A model generated the notes under the pieces. It did not search any database. It was not told the DNA's origin and saw nothing but the letters and a program-made list of their open reading frames with translations. A stretch of 53,531 bases of DNA from positions 1 to 53,531 of the forward strand of contig JAFYFU010000007.1 in assembly GCA_017543595.1 (NCBI GenBank). Direction: 5' to 3'. Positions 15,602-24,935 of the stretch are shown here, in pieces. Every line of letters starts with the position of its first letter. The stretch's first letter is position 1. The DNA is from Ruminococcus sp. (lineage in GTDB: Bacteria > Bacillota > Clostridia > Oscillospirales > Ruminococcaceae). Both the position numbers and the translations under genes were made by a program.

Positions 15602-16844
15602 ACAAATAATCGTTCAGCACGGGCTGTAAGCCCTCCTGTGCCATATCCTTATACATTTTATCAAGGCTTCTGCCGTCATTTATCTCAAACTGTTCGTCAC
15701 CGCCCGAATTATCCTCTTTGCCTGTGTATTTGCTTTCGTGGTCTCCTATGCCCGTGGAAACTCCTGCGGAAATTTTCGTTGCGGCAATTTTTACTATGCC
15801 GTTTCTGAACTCCTCGCTTTCACGGGAGGAAACGGTTATCCCCGCAAAAGGCAGGAATATTCTGTATGCGCAGAGAACCTGACAAAGCTGTTTTTCTCCC
15901 ACATCATGGGGATTTATTTTTCCGTTGTTGATTATTGGTCTTAATCTCGGACATGAAAGAGATACTTCCGCATGAGGATATTTTCTTTGCAAATAATAAA
16001 CGTGCAAAGCACTTGCAAGTGCATCTTTTCTGAAATCAGACAAGCCCAGCAATGCGGAACAGGCAATACCCCTCATTCCGCCCATTAATGCACGTTCCTG
16101 TGCGTCAAACCTGTACGGGAATACCCTCTTATGCCCTAAAAGATGAAGTGTTTCGTATTTCTTTATATCATATGTTTCCTGAAATACAGTAACATAATCA
16201 ACGCCGCATTCATGTAAATATGCGTAGTCCTCAACGTTTACGGGGTATATTTCAATGCCTACCATTCGGAAATATTTTCTTGCCATTTTGCAGGCTTCAC
16301 CGATATATTTTATATCGCTCTTTGAACGGCTTTCACCTGTGAGTATTAAAATTTCCTCCATACCGCTTTCGGAAATTATTTTCATTTCGTGTTCAATCTG
16401 TTCGGTATCCAGTTTCATTCTGTGAATGTCGTTGTAACAGTTAAATCCGCAGTAAACGCAGTAATTTTCGCAGTAATTCGCAATATACAGAGGAGTAAAA
16501 AGATATACCGTATTTCCGAAATGCTTTCTTGTTTCGATTCTCGCACGTTCAGCCATTTTTTCAAGAAAAGGTTCTGCTGCGGGTGAAAGCAAAGCCTTCA
16601 AATCCTCAATGTTGAGATTGTCTTTCCTCAATGCACGGAGTACCTGTTCCGTTGTGTATTTTTCGGGCTGATAGCTGTTCATTTCGGACAAAACTTTTTC
16701 CCTTATATCGGAATTGATTATCTGCTGACCCTCCATATATTCCATGCAGTCGGTTCTTGATGACGGGTCTGTTTCAAGCTGATGCTTGCGTTTCAGGGCA
16801 GATTCCGACAATTTATCCGAATCAACAAAATATTCATTTTCCAT
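15594..16844 (-). CDS. thiH: 2-iminoacetate synthase ThiH
   Basis: This 416-aa radical-SAM tyrosine lyase makes dehydroglycine for the anaerobic thiazole pathway. The cluster motif CENYCVYC (CxxxCxxC) lies at about residue 129. The downstream GESRSK and the VTVFQETYD segment are typical of ThiH. The C-terminus carries the usual biotin/thiamin-synthesis-associated domain with SSRESEEFRNG. It requires ThiG, the ThiS thiocarboxylate and SAM. Using ThiH instead of the oxygen-dependent ThiO fits an anaerobe. A 10-base gap separates it from thiG, and its end overlaps tenI. Confidence 0.96.
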   Translation of the reverse strand: MENEYFVDSDKLSESALKRKHQLETDPSSRTDCMEYMEGQQIINSDIREKVLSEMNSYQPEKYTTEQVLRALRKDNLNIEDLKALLSPAAEPFLEKMAERARIETRKHFGNTVYLFTPLYIANYCENYCVYCGFNCYNDIHRMKLDTEQIEHEMKIISESGMEEILILTGESRSKSDIKYIGEACKMARKYFRMVGIEIYPVNVEDYAYLHECGVDYVTVFQETYDIKKYETLHLLGHKRVFPYRFDAQERALMGGMRGIACSALLGLSDFRKDALASALHVYYLQRKYPHAEVSLSCPRLRPIINNGKINPHDVGEKQLCQVLCAYRIFLPFAGITVSSRESEEFRNGIVKIAATKISAGVSTGIGDHESKYTGKEDNSGGDEQFEINDGRSLDKMYKDMAQEGLQPVLNDYLYV

Positions 16845-16854
16845 TTACAACACC

Positions 16855-17625
16855 TCAGTCATGCAGGAATCCCGTAAGCGTATCGGAAGGAGATGCACCT
16901 CTTACAAGAACTCGTCCAAGTCCCGAAAGATATGCCTGTCGTCCTGCCTCTATTGCCTTTTTGAATGCACTTGCCATAAGCGGCAAATCCCCTGCTGTTG
17001 CAAGGGCAGTATTTGACATTACCGCAGCCGCACCCATTTCCATAGCTTCACAAGCCTGTGACGGTCTGCCTATGCCTGCATCAACTATAACGGGGAGGTC
17101 AATTTCATCAATTAAAATCTGTATGAAATCCCTTGTTGCAAGACCCTTGTTTGAACCTATGGGAGAGGCAAGAGGCATAACCGTTGCCGCACCTGCATTT
17201 ACCAAATCCCTTGCCGTATTCAAATCAGGATACATATAGGGCATTACAACAAAGCCCTCATTTGCAAGTATTTCCGTAGCCTTTACGGTTTCCTGATTGT
17301 CGGGAAGGAGATATTTTGTGTCACGCATTATTTCTATCTTGACAAAATCACCGCAGCCGAGTTCTCTCGCAAGACGGGCAATTCTTACAGCCTCCTCCGC
17401 ATTTCTTGCACCTGATGTATTCGGGAGAAGTGTTACGCCCTTCGGAATAAAATCAAGGATATTTTCATTTTCTTTGGTATTTGCACGCCTTACGGCACAG
17501 GTGATAATTTCCGCACCTGCATGATTTACGGCGGCTTCAATAAGTGAAAGGGAATATTTTCCCGAACCAAGAATGAATCTTGAATTAAATTCATGACCGC
17601 CGATTATAAGCTTATCGTTTTCCAT
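16855..17625 (-). CDS. thiG: Thiazole synthase ThiG
   Basis: This 256-aa TIM-barrel enzyme builds the thiazole phosphate ring from deoxyxylulose phosphate, dehydroglycine and the ThiS thiocarboxylate. The catalytic Schiff-base Lys lies in DFVKIEIM, and the phosphate-binding region includes [10 protein letters not shown]. The frame is open upstream, but the ATG at 17625 starting [10 protein letters not shown] has AAAGGAATT before it and matches family N-termini. It starts 17 bases after thiF ends. Confidence 0.96.
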   Translation of the reverse strand: MENDKLIIGGHEFNSRFILGSGKYSLSLIEAAVNHAGAEIITCAVRRANTKENENILDFIPKGVTLLPNTSGARNAEEAVRIARLARELGCGDFVKIEIMRDTKYLLPDNQETVKATEILANEGFVVMPYMYPDLNTARDLVNAGAATVMPLASPIGSNKGLATRDFIQILIDEIDLPVIVDAGIGRPSQACEAMEMGAAAVMSNTALATAGDLPLMASAFKKAIEAGRQAYLSGLGRVLVRGASPSDTLTGFLHD

Positions 17626-17642
17626 TTTTAATTCCTTTCCTC

Positions 17643-18275
17643 TCAGGCATCGTAAATGCCCGAAATAATTCTCAATATCATATTTGCCTGATGAGCGGCA
17701 CAAACGGCTACTCTTGCGGATACAAGCCCTATACCGTCAGAAATATCGCTTTTTCCGTCACCGCAGATATAGAATCTTTTTGTTATTCTCCTTGTAATTA
17801 TATCATTGGAAGAACCGAATCCCGCCATACCGTTTCCCGATATTAAATATTTTTCGGGGAAATTTTCAAGCACTGAATTTACAAGCATGGCTTTCTGGTC
17901 AGCCTTGTCGAAAGCCTCGCAGATTATATCATAAGGTGCAAGAAGTTCGGGGATATTTTCTTCGTTAAGCTTTACGCATTGGGAAGTTATCACAGTATAG
18001 GGAGATATGTTTTTTAAATTATTTAATAAAGCGTCCGATTTGTATTCGCCAAGCTGTGAAACAAAATACTGCTGTCTGTTGAGATTTGATACATCTACCC
18101 TGTCAAAGTCTATGAGGTGAATGTTTCCGATTCCTGCCCTTGCAAGGCTTACAGCGATATTTGAACCAAGTCCGCCGAGACCGCATACAACTACCGATGC
18201 GGCTGCAAATTTTTTCTGTATATCTTTTCCGTGTCTTTCTTCAAGGGCGGAATATATTTCTTCCTTTGAAATCAT
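17643..18275 (-). CDS. thiF: Sulfur carrier protein adenylyltransferase ThiF
   Basis: This 210-aa E1-like enzyme adenylates the ThiS C-terminus. [17 protein letters not shown] is the nucleotide-binding P-loop of the ThiF/MoeB/HesA fold, and [13 protein letters not shown] is the second signature. It is of the short type; the CxxC zinc motifs of full-length ThiF/MoeB are absent. The ATG at 18275 lies one base after the thiS stop codon, with the Gly codons of thiS (GGGGGGTGG) serving as its ribosome binding site. Confidence 0.92.
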   Translation of the reverse strand: MISKEEIYSALEERHGKDIQKKFAAASVVVCGLGGLGSNIAVSLARAGIGNIHLIDFDRVDVSNLNRQQYFVSQLGEYKSDALLNNLKNISPYTVITSQCVKLNEENIPELLAPYDIICEAFDKADQKAMLVNSVLENFPEKYLISGNGMAGFGSSNDIITRRITKRFYICGDGKSDISDGIGLVSARVAVCAAHQANMILRIISGIYDA

Positions 18276-18276
18276 A

Positions 18277-18471
18277 TCAGCCACCCCCCACAAATCCGAC
18301 AATTTCAACTTTATCTCCGTCTTTTAAAACGGTATAGCCGTATTTTGCTTTCTGGAGAATATTTTCATTGAGTTCAACTGCAACACGTTTCGGGTCATAT
18401 TTCAGTATGTCCAGAATTTCAGTCATAGTTTTTCCGTCATAATCAGTTTGATTTCCGTTTACTTTTACCAT
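18277..18471 (-). CDS. thiS: Sulfur carrier protein ThiS
   Basis: This 64-aa ubiquitin-like protein ends in Gly-Gly-Gly, the tail that is adenylated by ThiF and converted to a thiocarboxylate sulfur donor. It starts MVKVNGNQ, with GGAGGTG before the ATG. The frame continues upstream into the riboswitch terminator but has no plausible start there. It is the first gene of the thi operon. Confidence 0.94.
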   Translation of the reverse strand: MVKVNGNQTDYDGKTMTEILDILKYDPKRVAVELNENILQKAKYGYTVLKDGDKVEIVGFVGGG

Positions 18472-18483
18472 AATGCACCTCCA

Positions 18484-18519
18484 AAACAAAAGGGGAACTG
18501 CCAACAAGACAGCTCCCCG
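18484..18519 (-). terminator. Riboswitch-controlled terminator of the thi operon
   Basis: On the minus strand GGGGAGCTG and CAGTTCCCC form a strong stem followed by TTTTGTTTT, ending just before the thiS ribosome binding site. Its position right after the TPP aptamer makes it the likely expression platform: TPP binding should favour termination. Confidence 0.88.
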
Positions 18520-18521
18520 AA

Positions 18522-18622
18522 AATTACAGGCAGTATTTCCCTACGTTGGCATTATCCAAATCAGGTTACGGGTCGGAAACTTTTGTCTCCCTCTCAGCCT
18601 GAACACAAGCTCCCCTTATTAT
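18522..18622 (-). ncRNA. TPP riboswitch (THI element)
   Basis: The minus strand contains the aptamer cores GGCTGAGA and ACCTGATTTGGATAATGCCA followed by ACGTAGGGA, matching the conserved thiamine pyrophosphate aptamer. It lies between a consensus sigma-A promoter and the terminator at 18484-18519, upstream of thiS. It should lower transcription of the whole cluster when TPP is abundant. Ends are approximate. Confidence 0.95.
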
Positions 18623-18628
18623 GATAGA

Positions 18629-18657
18629 ATTATATCATTTCTGAATGAATTTGTCAA
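18629..18657 (-). promoter_or_regulatory. Sigma-A promoter of the thi operon
   Basis: On the minus strand TTGACA, 17 bases and TATAAT lie just upstream of the TPP aptamer. This is a consensus vegetative promoter. Confidence 0.9.
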
Positions 18658-18680
18658 GTGGTTTGAGAAACTTTTTGAAA

Positions 18681-18696
18681 TGTTCCACGTGGAACA
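18681..18696. promoter_or_regulatory. parS-like centromere site 5
   Basis: This is an exact copy of TGTTCCACGTGGAACA between the noc stop codon and the thi promoter, 12 bases beyond the coding end of the ParB/Noc family gene. Confidence 0.88.
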
Positions 18697-18708
18697 ATCT
18701 GTGAAACA

Positions 18709-19530
18709 TCAGTTTTTATGGGAATTTATCGGTATTCTCACCCTGTATTCTATGTATTCTTCGCCCTGAATCTTCTTTGAATCCGCAGAAATTCCCGCAG
18801 CCTGCATTGTTTCAACAGCTTTGTTAATCGTGTTCACGAACATTTTCACATTCTGAAAGACTTTTGAGCGTTTTTTATAGCTTGATTTTTCTTTCTGAGT
18901 GCCGAGATATTCTTCAATAAGATGCTCTGTTTTTTCTACATTGAGATTGTCCTTGACGATTTTTTCAAGGATATTCAGCCTGTCCGCAGGGCTTGCAAGC
19001 CTTAACAAAGCCCTTGCATGGCGTTCCGTGAGATTGAATTTCATGATTAATTCCCTCTCATCAGGGGTAAGGCGGAGAAGTCTTAATTTGTTTGCAATAG
19101 TGCTTTGAGCTTTTCCAAGCTTTGCGGCAGCTTCTTCCTGCGTCATTCCGTAGTATGTAATAAGCTTTTCGATAGCGACAGCCTCATCAAAAAACGAAAG
19201 ATTCTGTCTCTGGATATTCTCCACAAGGGCAAGTATTGCGGAATTTCTGTCGTTTACCTCGTGAATTATACACGGCACAACCGAAAAACCGCATAATTTG
19301 GCGGCTCTGAGTCTGCGTTCGCCTGCGATAAGTTCGTATTTGTCGCCTGATTTTCTCACGGAAAGAGGCTGTAAAATCCCGTTGTGTGCGATTGAATCCG
19401 CAAGAGAAATTATTTCTTCCTCGTTGAAATCCCTCCTCGGCTGGTCGGGGCTGGGGATTATCTGTTCAATTTCGATTTCCACAACACGGCTGATAAGTTT
19501 TTCCTTTGCAAAATTTAAAAATCCTGACAT
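18709..19530 (-). CDS. noc: ParB-family DNA-binding protein, Noc type
   Basis: This is a 273-aa ParB/Noc family CTPase and DNA clamp. The ParB N-terminal domain (about 15-105) has the CTP motif GERRLRAAK. The central helix-turn-helix domain (about 115-215) includes GKAQSTIANKLRLL and TERHARAL. The C-terminal dimerisation part lies beyond 220. The ATG at 19530 has GAGGAAAA upstream and gives MSGFLNFAKEKLISR, which could be the amphipathic membrane helix of Noc. Gln after GKA, Lys before LRLL and Arg before HARAL match the Noc rather than the ParB pattern. Position next to rsmG also fits Noc. The surrounding palindromes, however, are of parS type. It could inhibit division over the nucleoid, act in origin segregation, or both. 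No parA is in the window. Confidence 0.85.
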   Translation of the reverse strand: MSGFLNFAKEKLISRVVEIEIEQIIPSPDQPRRDFNEEEIISLADSIAHNGILQPLSVRKSGDKYELIAGERRLRAAKLCGFSVVPCIIHEVNDRNSAILALVENIQRQNLSFFDEAVAIEKLITYYGMTQEEAAAKLGKAQSTIANKLRLLRLTPDERELIMKFNLTERHARALLRLASPADRLNILEKIVKDNLNVEKTEHLIEEYLGTQKEKSSYKKRSKVFQNVKMFVNTINKAVETMQAAGISADSKKIQGEEYIEYRVRIPINSHKN

Positions 19531-19610
19531 AGTATTTTCCTCACAAAATATTATTTGAACAATTGCTCCGTAATAATATTGTAGCACCTGCGGGAAATAT
19601 TTTCTACACA

Positions 19611-19638
19611 AAAAAACCGCCAAAAACAGGCGGTTTTC
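19611..19638 (-). terminator. Terminator after rsmG
   Basis: On the minus strand AACCGCC and GGCGGTT form a stem followed by a T-run. It ends the rnpA...rsmG gene series and makes noc a separate unit. Confidence 0.87.
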
Positions 19639-19665
19639 GAGTATAAGCGACATTTTTCAAAAATA

Positions 19666-20370
19666 TCAGAGCGGTTTCCTTTTTATCTGACTGCTTGTTC
19701 TGGGGTATTTTGACGGAGTATGCGATATTTTTATTACGTGTATTATCTTCCTTGAATCGCTTTCAAGGTTGTATTCGTAAATTTTTGAAATCGCACCTCC
19801 GAGAGTGCTTATTGCAAGCCTGCCCGAATCTATATCTTCTGACGGTCCTTTCATGGATATGAAATTTCCTGCATATTTAGCAAAGGGAATACAAAGCTCC
19901 GACAAAAGCGACATATTCGCAACGGCTCTCGCACATACAAAATCAAAACTTTCCCTGTATTTTAAATCCTTTGCGATATCCTCAGCCCTGCCGTGAATAA
20001 ATTCCGCATCTATGCATAAAATTCCGCACAATTTTTCAAGAAAAACAATCCTCTTGTTAAGGCTGTCAAGGAGAGTTATTTCTATATCAGGACGCATTAT
20101 TTTAAGCGGTACGGACGGAAAACCCGCACCCGTTCCTACGTCAATAAGTGTCGAATTTTCGGGAATGTTTATGTATTTCAGTATGAGGCAACTGTCAATA
20201 AAATGTTTTAATAAAATCTCATCGGGTTCGGTAATTGCCGTAAGATTGACGTTTTCATTGTATTTTACAAGAAAATCCGCATACTTATCAAACAAATCAT
20301 ACTGCTTTTCCGTCAGTTCAAAGCCGTATTTTTTAAATTGGTTCTCTGCATATTCAAATCCTGAAAGCAT
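19666..20370 (-). CDS. rsmG: 16S rRNA (guanine527-N7)-methyltransferase RsmG
   Basis: This is a 234-aa SAM-dependent methyltransferase that modifies G527 of 16S rRNA. The SAM-binding motif DVGTGAGFPSVPLKI lies at about 73-87, DSLNKR follows, and the catalytic region FVCARAVA follows. The ATG at 20370 follows AAGGGGGG and lies one base after the mnmG stop codon, the classic mnmG-rsmG pair. Confidence 0.96.
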   Translation of the reverse strand: MLSGFEYAENQFKKYGFELTEKQYDLFDKYADFLVKYNENVNLTAITEPDEILLKHFIDSCLILKYINIPENSTLIDVGTGAGFPSVPLKIMRPDIEITLLDSLNKRIVFLEKLCGILCIDAEFIHGRAEDIAKDLKYRESFDFVCARAVANMSLLSELCIPFAKYAGNFISMKGPSEDIDSGRLAISTLGGAISKIYEYNLESDSRKIIHVIKISHTPSKYPRTSSQIKRKPL

Positions 20371-20371
20371 A

Positions 20372-22249
20372 TTATCCCCCCTTGTTTTTTTGCAGCCATA
20401 CCGCAAGCATGGATATATCCGCAGGCGAAACGCCTGATATTCTTGATGCCTGTCCAAGTGATACGGGCTGTACCTTGTTTAATTTTTCAACGGCTTCCAG
20501 CCTTAATCCGTATACATTCTTATAGTCTGTATTCTGCGGGAGTTTGGCTGATTCAAGATTACGCATACGCTCAATCTGTTCAAGCTGTTTTTCGATATAG
20601 CCCTTGTATTTTATCTGCAAATCAACCTGTTCGGCAGTATCAAAAGGCAGTTCGGGGCGGTTTTCATCAAAGGGTGCAAGGTCAAAATAATTAATCTGCG
20701 GTCTGCGAATCAAATCCGCAAGCTTACAGCCCGTTGAAAGCGGAGCAGTTCCCTTTGATTCAAGAAACTCATTAAGCTCCTTTGAAGGGGATATATTTAA
20801 ATGATTTACCCTTCCTATTTCTGCGGCGGTGTCCGAAAGCTTCTTATTCAGCCTGTCAAATCTCTCTTTTGAAATCAATCCGAGTTTATATCCTATGGGC
20901 GTTAATCTTTCATCAGCGTTATCCTGACGGAGAATCAATCTGTATTCGCTTCGTGAAGTCATCATTCTGTACGGGTCTGAACAGCCTTTTGTTACAAGGT
21001 CATCAACGAGAGTTCCAATATATGAGCTTGCCCTGTCGAGAATCAGCGGTTCTTTTCCCTGAATCTTCAAAGCCGCATTTATTCCCGCAACAAGACCCTG
21101 TGCGGCGGCTTCCTCATATCCCGAACTTCCGTTGAACTGCCCTGCACCGTAAAGACCGCTGATTTTCTTAAATTCAAGCGTGGGATAAAGCTGTAAGGGG
21201 TCGCAGCAGTCGTATTCTATCGCATAGGCAGGGCGCATAATTTCTACGTTTTCAAGCCCTTTTATCGTCCTCAGAAATGAAAGCTGAACGTCTTCGGGGA
21301 GCGATGACGACATACCCTGCAAATAATATTCTTCCGTTGTCAGTCCCATGGGTTCAACAAAAAACTGATGGCGGGGCTTGTCTGAAAATCTTACAATTTT
21401 GTCCTCTATTGACGGACAGTATCTCGGACCGACACCCTCAATTCTTCCTGCATAAAGCGGTGAACGGTGCAGGTTTTTCAGTATAACTTCATGAGTATTA
21501 CTGTTAGTATATGTCATGTAACAGCTCACTTTATTGGTTAAATCATTATCTAAATTATCAAAAGAGAACGGAACTATATGTTCATCTCCGTCCTGACGTT
21601 CCATAGAATCAAAATCAATGCTTCTCTTGTTTACACGGCAGGGCGTACCCGTTTTGAATCGCCTTAACTCAACGCCCGCCTCTGCAAGCGAAACAGAAAG
21701 CTGTTTGCTGGGAAGTGCCGAATCAGGACCGCTCTCGTAGGAACATTCGCCTATATGGATTTTTCCCTTTAAATAGGTGCCTGTGGCGATTATTACGGCT
21801 TTTACGTCATACTCCGCACCGAGAGAAGTAATAATTTTTGTTATTTTTCCGTCCTCGACACAGATATCCGCAACCATAGCCTGTTTTACACATAAATTCG
21901 CCTGTTTTTCGCAGACATTCTTCATATAGTTGTGATACATCACACGGTCAGCCTGCACACGCAGACTATGCACGGCAGGACCTTTTCCACGGTTCAGCAT
22001 ATGGCTCTGAATAAAGCATTTGTCCGCACCCTTGCCCATTTCACCGCCCAAAGCGTCAATTTCCCTGACGAGATGTCCCTTTGCAGTGCCTCCGATTGAC
22101 GGATTACAGGGCATATTCGCAATCTGGTCAAGAGAAATCGTAAACATAACCGTTTTACAGCCAAGCCTTGCGGCAGCGAGTGCGGCTTCGACACCTGCGT
22201 GACCGCCTCCGACTACTGCAACATCAAATTCACCCATTTTATAAGACAT
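20372..22249 (-). CDS. mnmG: tRNA uridine-5-carboxymethylaminomethyl modification enzyme MnmG (GidA)
   Basis: This is a 625-aa FAD-dependent protein that works with MnmE on U34 of tRNAs. The N-terminal FAD motif is [12 protein letters not shown]. The family blocks [11 protein letters not shown] and [15 protein letters not shown] are present, and the C-terminal helical domain ends near [12 protein letters not shown]. The start MSYKMGEF has AAGGAG 7 bases upstream. It follows mnmE after a 42-base gap that contains a parS-like site. Confidence 0.97.
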   Translation of the reverse strand: MSYKMGEFDVAVVGGGHAGVEAALAAARLGCKTVMFTISLDQIANMPCNPSIGGTAKGHLVREIDALGGEMGKGADKCFIQSHMLNRGKGPAVHSLRVQADRVMYHNYMKNVCEKQANLCVKQAMVADICVEDGKITKIITSLGAEYDVKAVIIATGTYLKGKIHIGECSYESGPDSALPSKQLSVSLAEAGVELRRFKTGTPCRVNKRSIDFDSMERQDGDEHIVPFSFDNLDNDLTNKVSCYMTYTNSNTHEVILKNLHRSPLYAGRIEGVGPRYCPSIEDKIVRFSDKPRHQFFVEPMGLTTEEYYLQGMSSSLPEDVQLSFLRTIKGLENVEIMRPAYAIEYDCCDPLQLYPTLEFKKISGLYGAGQFNGSSGYEEAAAQGLVAGINAALKIQGKEPLILDRASSYIGTLVDDLVTKGCSDPYRMMTSRSEYRLILRQDNADERLTPIGYKLGLISKERFDRLNKKLSDTAAEIGRVNHLNISPSKELNEFLESKGTAPLSTGCKLADLIRRPQINYFDLAPFDENRPELPFDTAEQVDLQIKYKGYIEKQLEQIERMRNLESAKLPQNTDYKNVYGLRLEAVEKLNKVQPVSLGQASRISGVSPADISMLAVWLQKNKGG

Positions 22250-22275
22250 AAGCACACTCCTTTTGTTTCACAAAA

Positions 22276-22291
22276 TGTTCCACGTGGAACA
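22276..22291. promoter_or_regulatory. parS-like centromere site 6
   Basis: This is an exact copy of TGTTCCACGTGGAACA in the gap between mnmE and mnmG. It is the copy nearest the origin that I found, about 7 kb from the unwinding element. Confidence 0.87.
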
Positions 22292-23650
22292 TTATTTACC
22301 CACACAAAAACGTGAAAACACTTCATTTACGACAGTTTCTGTAATTTTTTCGCCTGTAAGTTCAAGCAGATACTGTTCTGCCTCGTCAATTACGACAGTT
22401 ACGGCATCGAGAAATTCCCCGTTTTTAAGCATATTGACGGCATTATCAACGGATTCAAGGGCTTTTTCGATACATCTTTTCTGTCTTTCGTTTGCGGCAG
22501 GAACGGAAGAAAATATCTCACTGTTTATTTTAAACAAATTCTGCACAGCTATGTTAAGCTGTTCTATGTTATTTTCTTTTGCGGATATATATACTATCGG
22601 TATATTTTTAGACTTAATCATCTCGGAGTCGAATACTTGTTCTGCATCTGACTTGTTGATTACTGCGAGGGATTTTTTATTTTTTATCCTGTCGATAAGT
22701 TTCAAATCGTCCTCGGTACACGGACAACTGCCGTCAAAGACAGCTATAACCAGTTCGGAAGAATCTATCATTTTTTCGGCAATTCCGATTCCGATTCCCT
22801 CAATTATATCCTGCGTTTCGTGTATTCCTGCGGTATCCGAAAGGCGGAGAATTATATCGCCGATTCTGACGGATTCTTCGACAACATCACGGGTAGTTCC
22901 CGAAATATCGGTAACTATGCTCCTCTCACAGCCCGCAAGACAGTTGAAAAGTGTGGACTTTCCGACATTGGGTTTTCCGACAATGACCGTTGAAACACCC
23001 TCACGGATTATGCGCCCTGCGTCATAGTTTTCCACAAGCGAAAAAAGCTCATTTCTGACGGTTTTAAGCTCCTCGGCAAGCTGATTCGGCTCAACTTCGG
23101 GGATATCTTCTTCGGGATAATCCGCCCACGCAGCAAGGTCACCGAGGATTTTTACAAGCTTGTCGGAACAGTTCCGAGCCTTTTTAAAAGCTGCACCCTC
23201 ACGGAGTTCTTCGGCTATTTTAAGCTCCATATCGCTCTTTGCGGATATAATGTCCATGACGGCTTCCGCCTGTGTCAGGTCAAGTTTTCCGTTCATAAAG
23301 GCACGCTTTGTAAACTCGCCTGCCTCCGCATTTTCCGCACCGTTTTTAAGGGCTGTGCGGAGAATTTTCTTTGAAATAAACAGTCCTCCGTGACAGGAAA
23401 TTTCAATAACGTCCTCCCCTGTGTAACTGTGGGGGGCTTTGAAAGCCGTCAGAATACAGTCATCAATTCTTTCATTGTTGTCGTGGGCGATGCCGTAACA
23501 GCAGGTATAACCCTCCATATCGGATATTTTCTTATTGTTGAAAGGCTTGAAAATGCGCTCTGCTACGGCGAAAGCGTTACTTCCCGATATTCTTATGACG
23601 GCGATACCGCCGACAGCGTTTGGTGTTGAGATAGCGGCTATTGTATGCAA
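22292..23650 (-). CDS. mnmE: tRNA modification GTPase MnmE (TrmE)
   Basis: This 452-aa GTPase is the partner of MnmG in tRNA wobble-uridine modification. The N-terminal tetrahydrofolate-binding domain (1-115) is followed by a helical domain with an inserted G domain: GKPNVGKST (P-loop), DISGTTRD (G2), DTAG (G3) and NKSD (G4). It ends FCVGK, the family's conserved C(I/V)GK tail. The start is a TTG at 23650, 7 bases after AGGAGG; no ATG fits. The gene lies between jag and mnmG. Confidence 0.97.
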   Translation of the reverse strand: MHTIAAISTPNAVGGIAVIRISGSNAFAVAERIFKPFNNKKISDMEGYTCCYGIAHDNNERIDDCILTAFKAPHSYTGEDVIEISCHGGLFISKKILRTALKNGAENAEAGEFTKRAFMNGKLDLTQAEAVMDIISAKSDMELKIAEELREGAAFKKARNCSDKLVKILGDLAAWADYPEEDIPEVEPNQLAEELKTVRNELFSLVENYDAGRIIREGVSTVIVGKPNVGKSTLFNCLAGCERSIVTDISGTTRDVVEESVRIGDIILRLSDTAGIHETQDIIEGIGIGIAEKMIDSSELVIAVFDGSCPCTEDDLKLIDRIKNKKSLAVINKSDAEQVFDSEMIKSKNIPIVYISAKENNIEQLNIAVQNLFKINSEIFSSVPAANERQKRCIEKALESVDNAVNMLKNGEFLDAVTVVIDEAEQYLLELTGEKITETVVNEVFSRFCVGK

Positions 23651-23731
23651 AAAAATCCCTCCTAAAAAAACAACGGCATAAAGCCGCTGTTCTGAAATAT
23701 GGATTCGGCAGTTTGTCTGCCGAAAACCTGA

Positions 23732-24922
23732 TTAAAGTTCGATTTTACCGTAAAGACCGCCTTCCATGCTGTCTTCGGGCTTTGGTTTTTTATAGTCCTT
23801 TTCAAAGCTTGTTGAAAGGTCAATGGGCTTGCGCTCGATAGGTTCGCTGTTGTTTCTTCTGCTGTTGCTTCTTCTGTCGTTTCTTCTTGAATTATTGCGG
23901 TCATTCCTGTCATTTCTGCCGTTTCTGCGCCTGTTGTTGGGCTTGGGATTGGTTGAGGAAATAATAATTTTCCTGTAAGGCTCTTCGCCAACCGAACGTG
24001 AGGAAACGCCATCAATAGCGGAAATTGCGGAGTGTATAACTCTTCTTTCGTAGGGGTTCATAGGTTCAAGGGGCTGTGACCTGCCTGTCCTGAGTACGGA
24101 TTTGGCAACTTTAACGGCAAGCTGTTCAAGAGTTTCTTTTCTCTTGCTTCTGTAACCGAGACAGTCAATAGTGATTCGGAAATAGTCCTTATCGCCCTTA
24201 TTTGCGATAATTGAGCAGAGATATTGGAGAGAATCGAGAGTTTCGCCTCTTCTTCCGATAACAGTTCCGTTGTTGTTGCTTTCGATATTTACAACTGCGC
24301 CTGTTTCATTCTGATAAACAGTAAATTCAGGCTCTATATCCATAGCTCTGAGGACGCTTGTTATATAATCCATAGCGATTTTAACTTTGGGTTCTATGAG
24401 GCTTTCGTCCTCTATGAGAGTGAAATTGTCAAGTGAAAATTCCTCATCATCGCCTTTTTCTTCTTCTTTTTCGGGAGCTTCTGCGGACTTTTCAACACTT
24501 TCCTCAACAGGCTGTTGAATCTCCTCCGCAACTTCGGGAACAGCGGGGATTTCCTCTGTTTTTTCGGGAATTTCCTCGGTTTTCTCCTCTGCGGTCACGG
24601 GCTTTTCTTCAACAGTTTCAACGTTTTCAACCGTCTTTTCAACAATTTCCTGAACGGGTTCTTCGGGCTTTGTTTCGGGAACAACGGGCTTTTCAACAGG
24701 TTTCTCAACAGGCTTTTCAACAGGTTTGGAAACTTTCGGGGCAGCCTGTACGGGTTCATAGGTAGCTTTTACCTTTGCGTCTGATTTTCCGATAATGCCT
24801 AAAAGACCCTTTTTACCCTCATCAATAACTTCAAATTTTATGCGGTTTATGTTGACTTTGAATTTTTTAGCCGCAAGGCTTTTAGCCTCCTCAACTGTTT
24901 TCGCTGTAAAGACCTCAGTCAT
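23732..24922 (-). CDS. jag: Jag/KhpB RNA-binding protein with a long acidic linker
   Basis: This is a 396-aa protein of the Jag (KhpB/EloR) family, tied to RNA binding and cell elongation. The Jag-N domain spans 1-57 (AKKFKVNINRIKFEV and the KKGLLGI motif). Residues 58-178 are a Pro/Glu-rich linker with PVEKPVEKPVEK-type repeats. A KH domain with the loop IGRRGETL is followed by an R3H domain (MNPYERRVIHSAI). The C-terminus is rich in Arg and Asn. The linker and tail make it roughly twice the usual family length. The ATG at 24922 was chosen over an upstream frame because GGAGG lies 8 bases before it. It is placed after yidC, as in other Firmicutes. Confidence 0.93.
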   Translation of the reverse strand: MTEVFTAKTVEEAKSLAAKKFKVNINRIKFEVIDEGKKGLLGIIGKSDAKVKATYEPVQAAPKVSKPVEKPVEKPVEKPVVPETKPEEPVQEIVEKTVENVETVEEKPVTAEEKTEEIPEKTEEIPAVPEVAEEIQQPVEESVEKSAEAPEKEEEKGDDEEFSLDNFTLIEDESLIEPKVKIAMDYITSVLRAMDIEPEFTVYQNETGAVVNIESNNNGTVIGRRGETLDSLQYLCSIIANKGDKDYFRITIDCLGYRSKRKETLEQLAVKVAKSVLRTGRSQPLEPMNPYERRVIHSAISAIDGVSSRSVGEEPYRKIIISSTNPKPNNRRRNGRNDRNDRNNSRRNDRRSNSRRNNSEPIERKPIDLSTSFEKDYKKPKPEDSMEGGLYGKIEL

Positions 24923-24935
24923 ATTTATACCTCCA

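Noticed and set aside
24600-24730. Short tandem repeats as a possible CRISPR array
   Set aside because: The repeats are the PVEKPVEK codons of the jag linker, with 12-base periodicity and no spacers.
24433-24784. Plus-strand open frames rich in Phe/Arg/Gln
   Set aside because: They are antisense to the Pro/Glu repeats of jag and have no start signal; composition is explained by the repeat.
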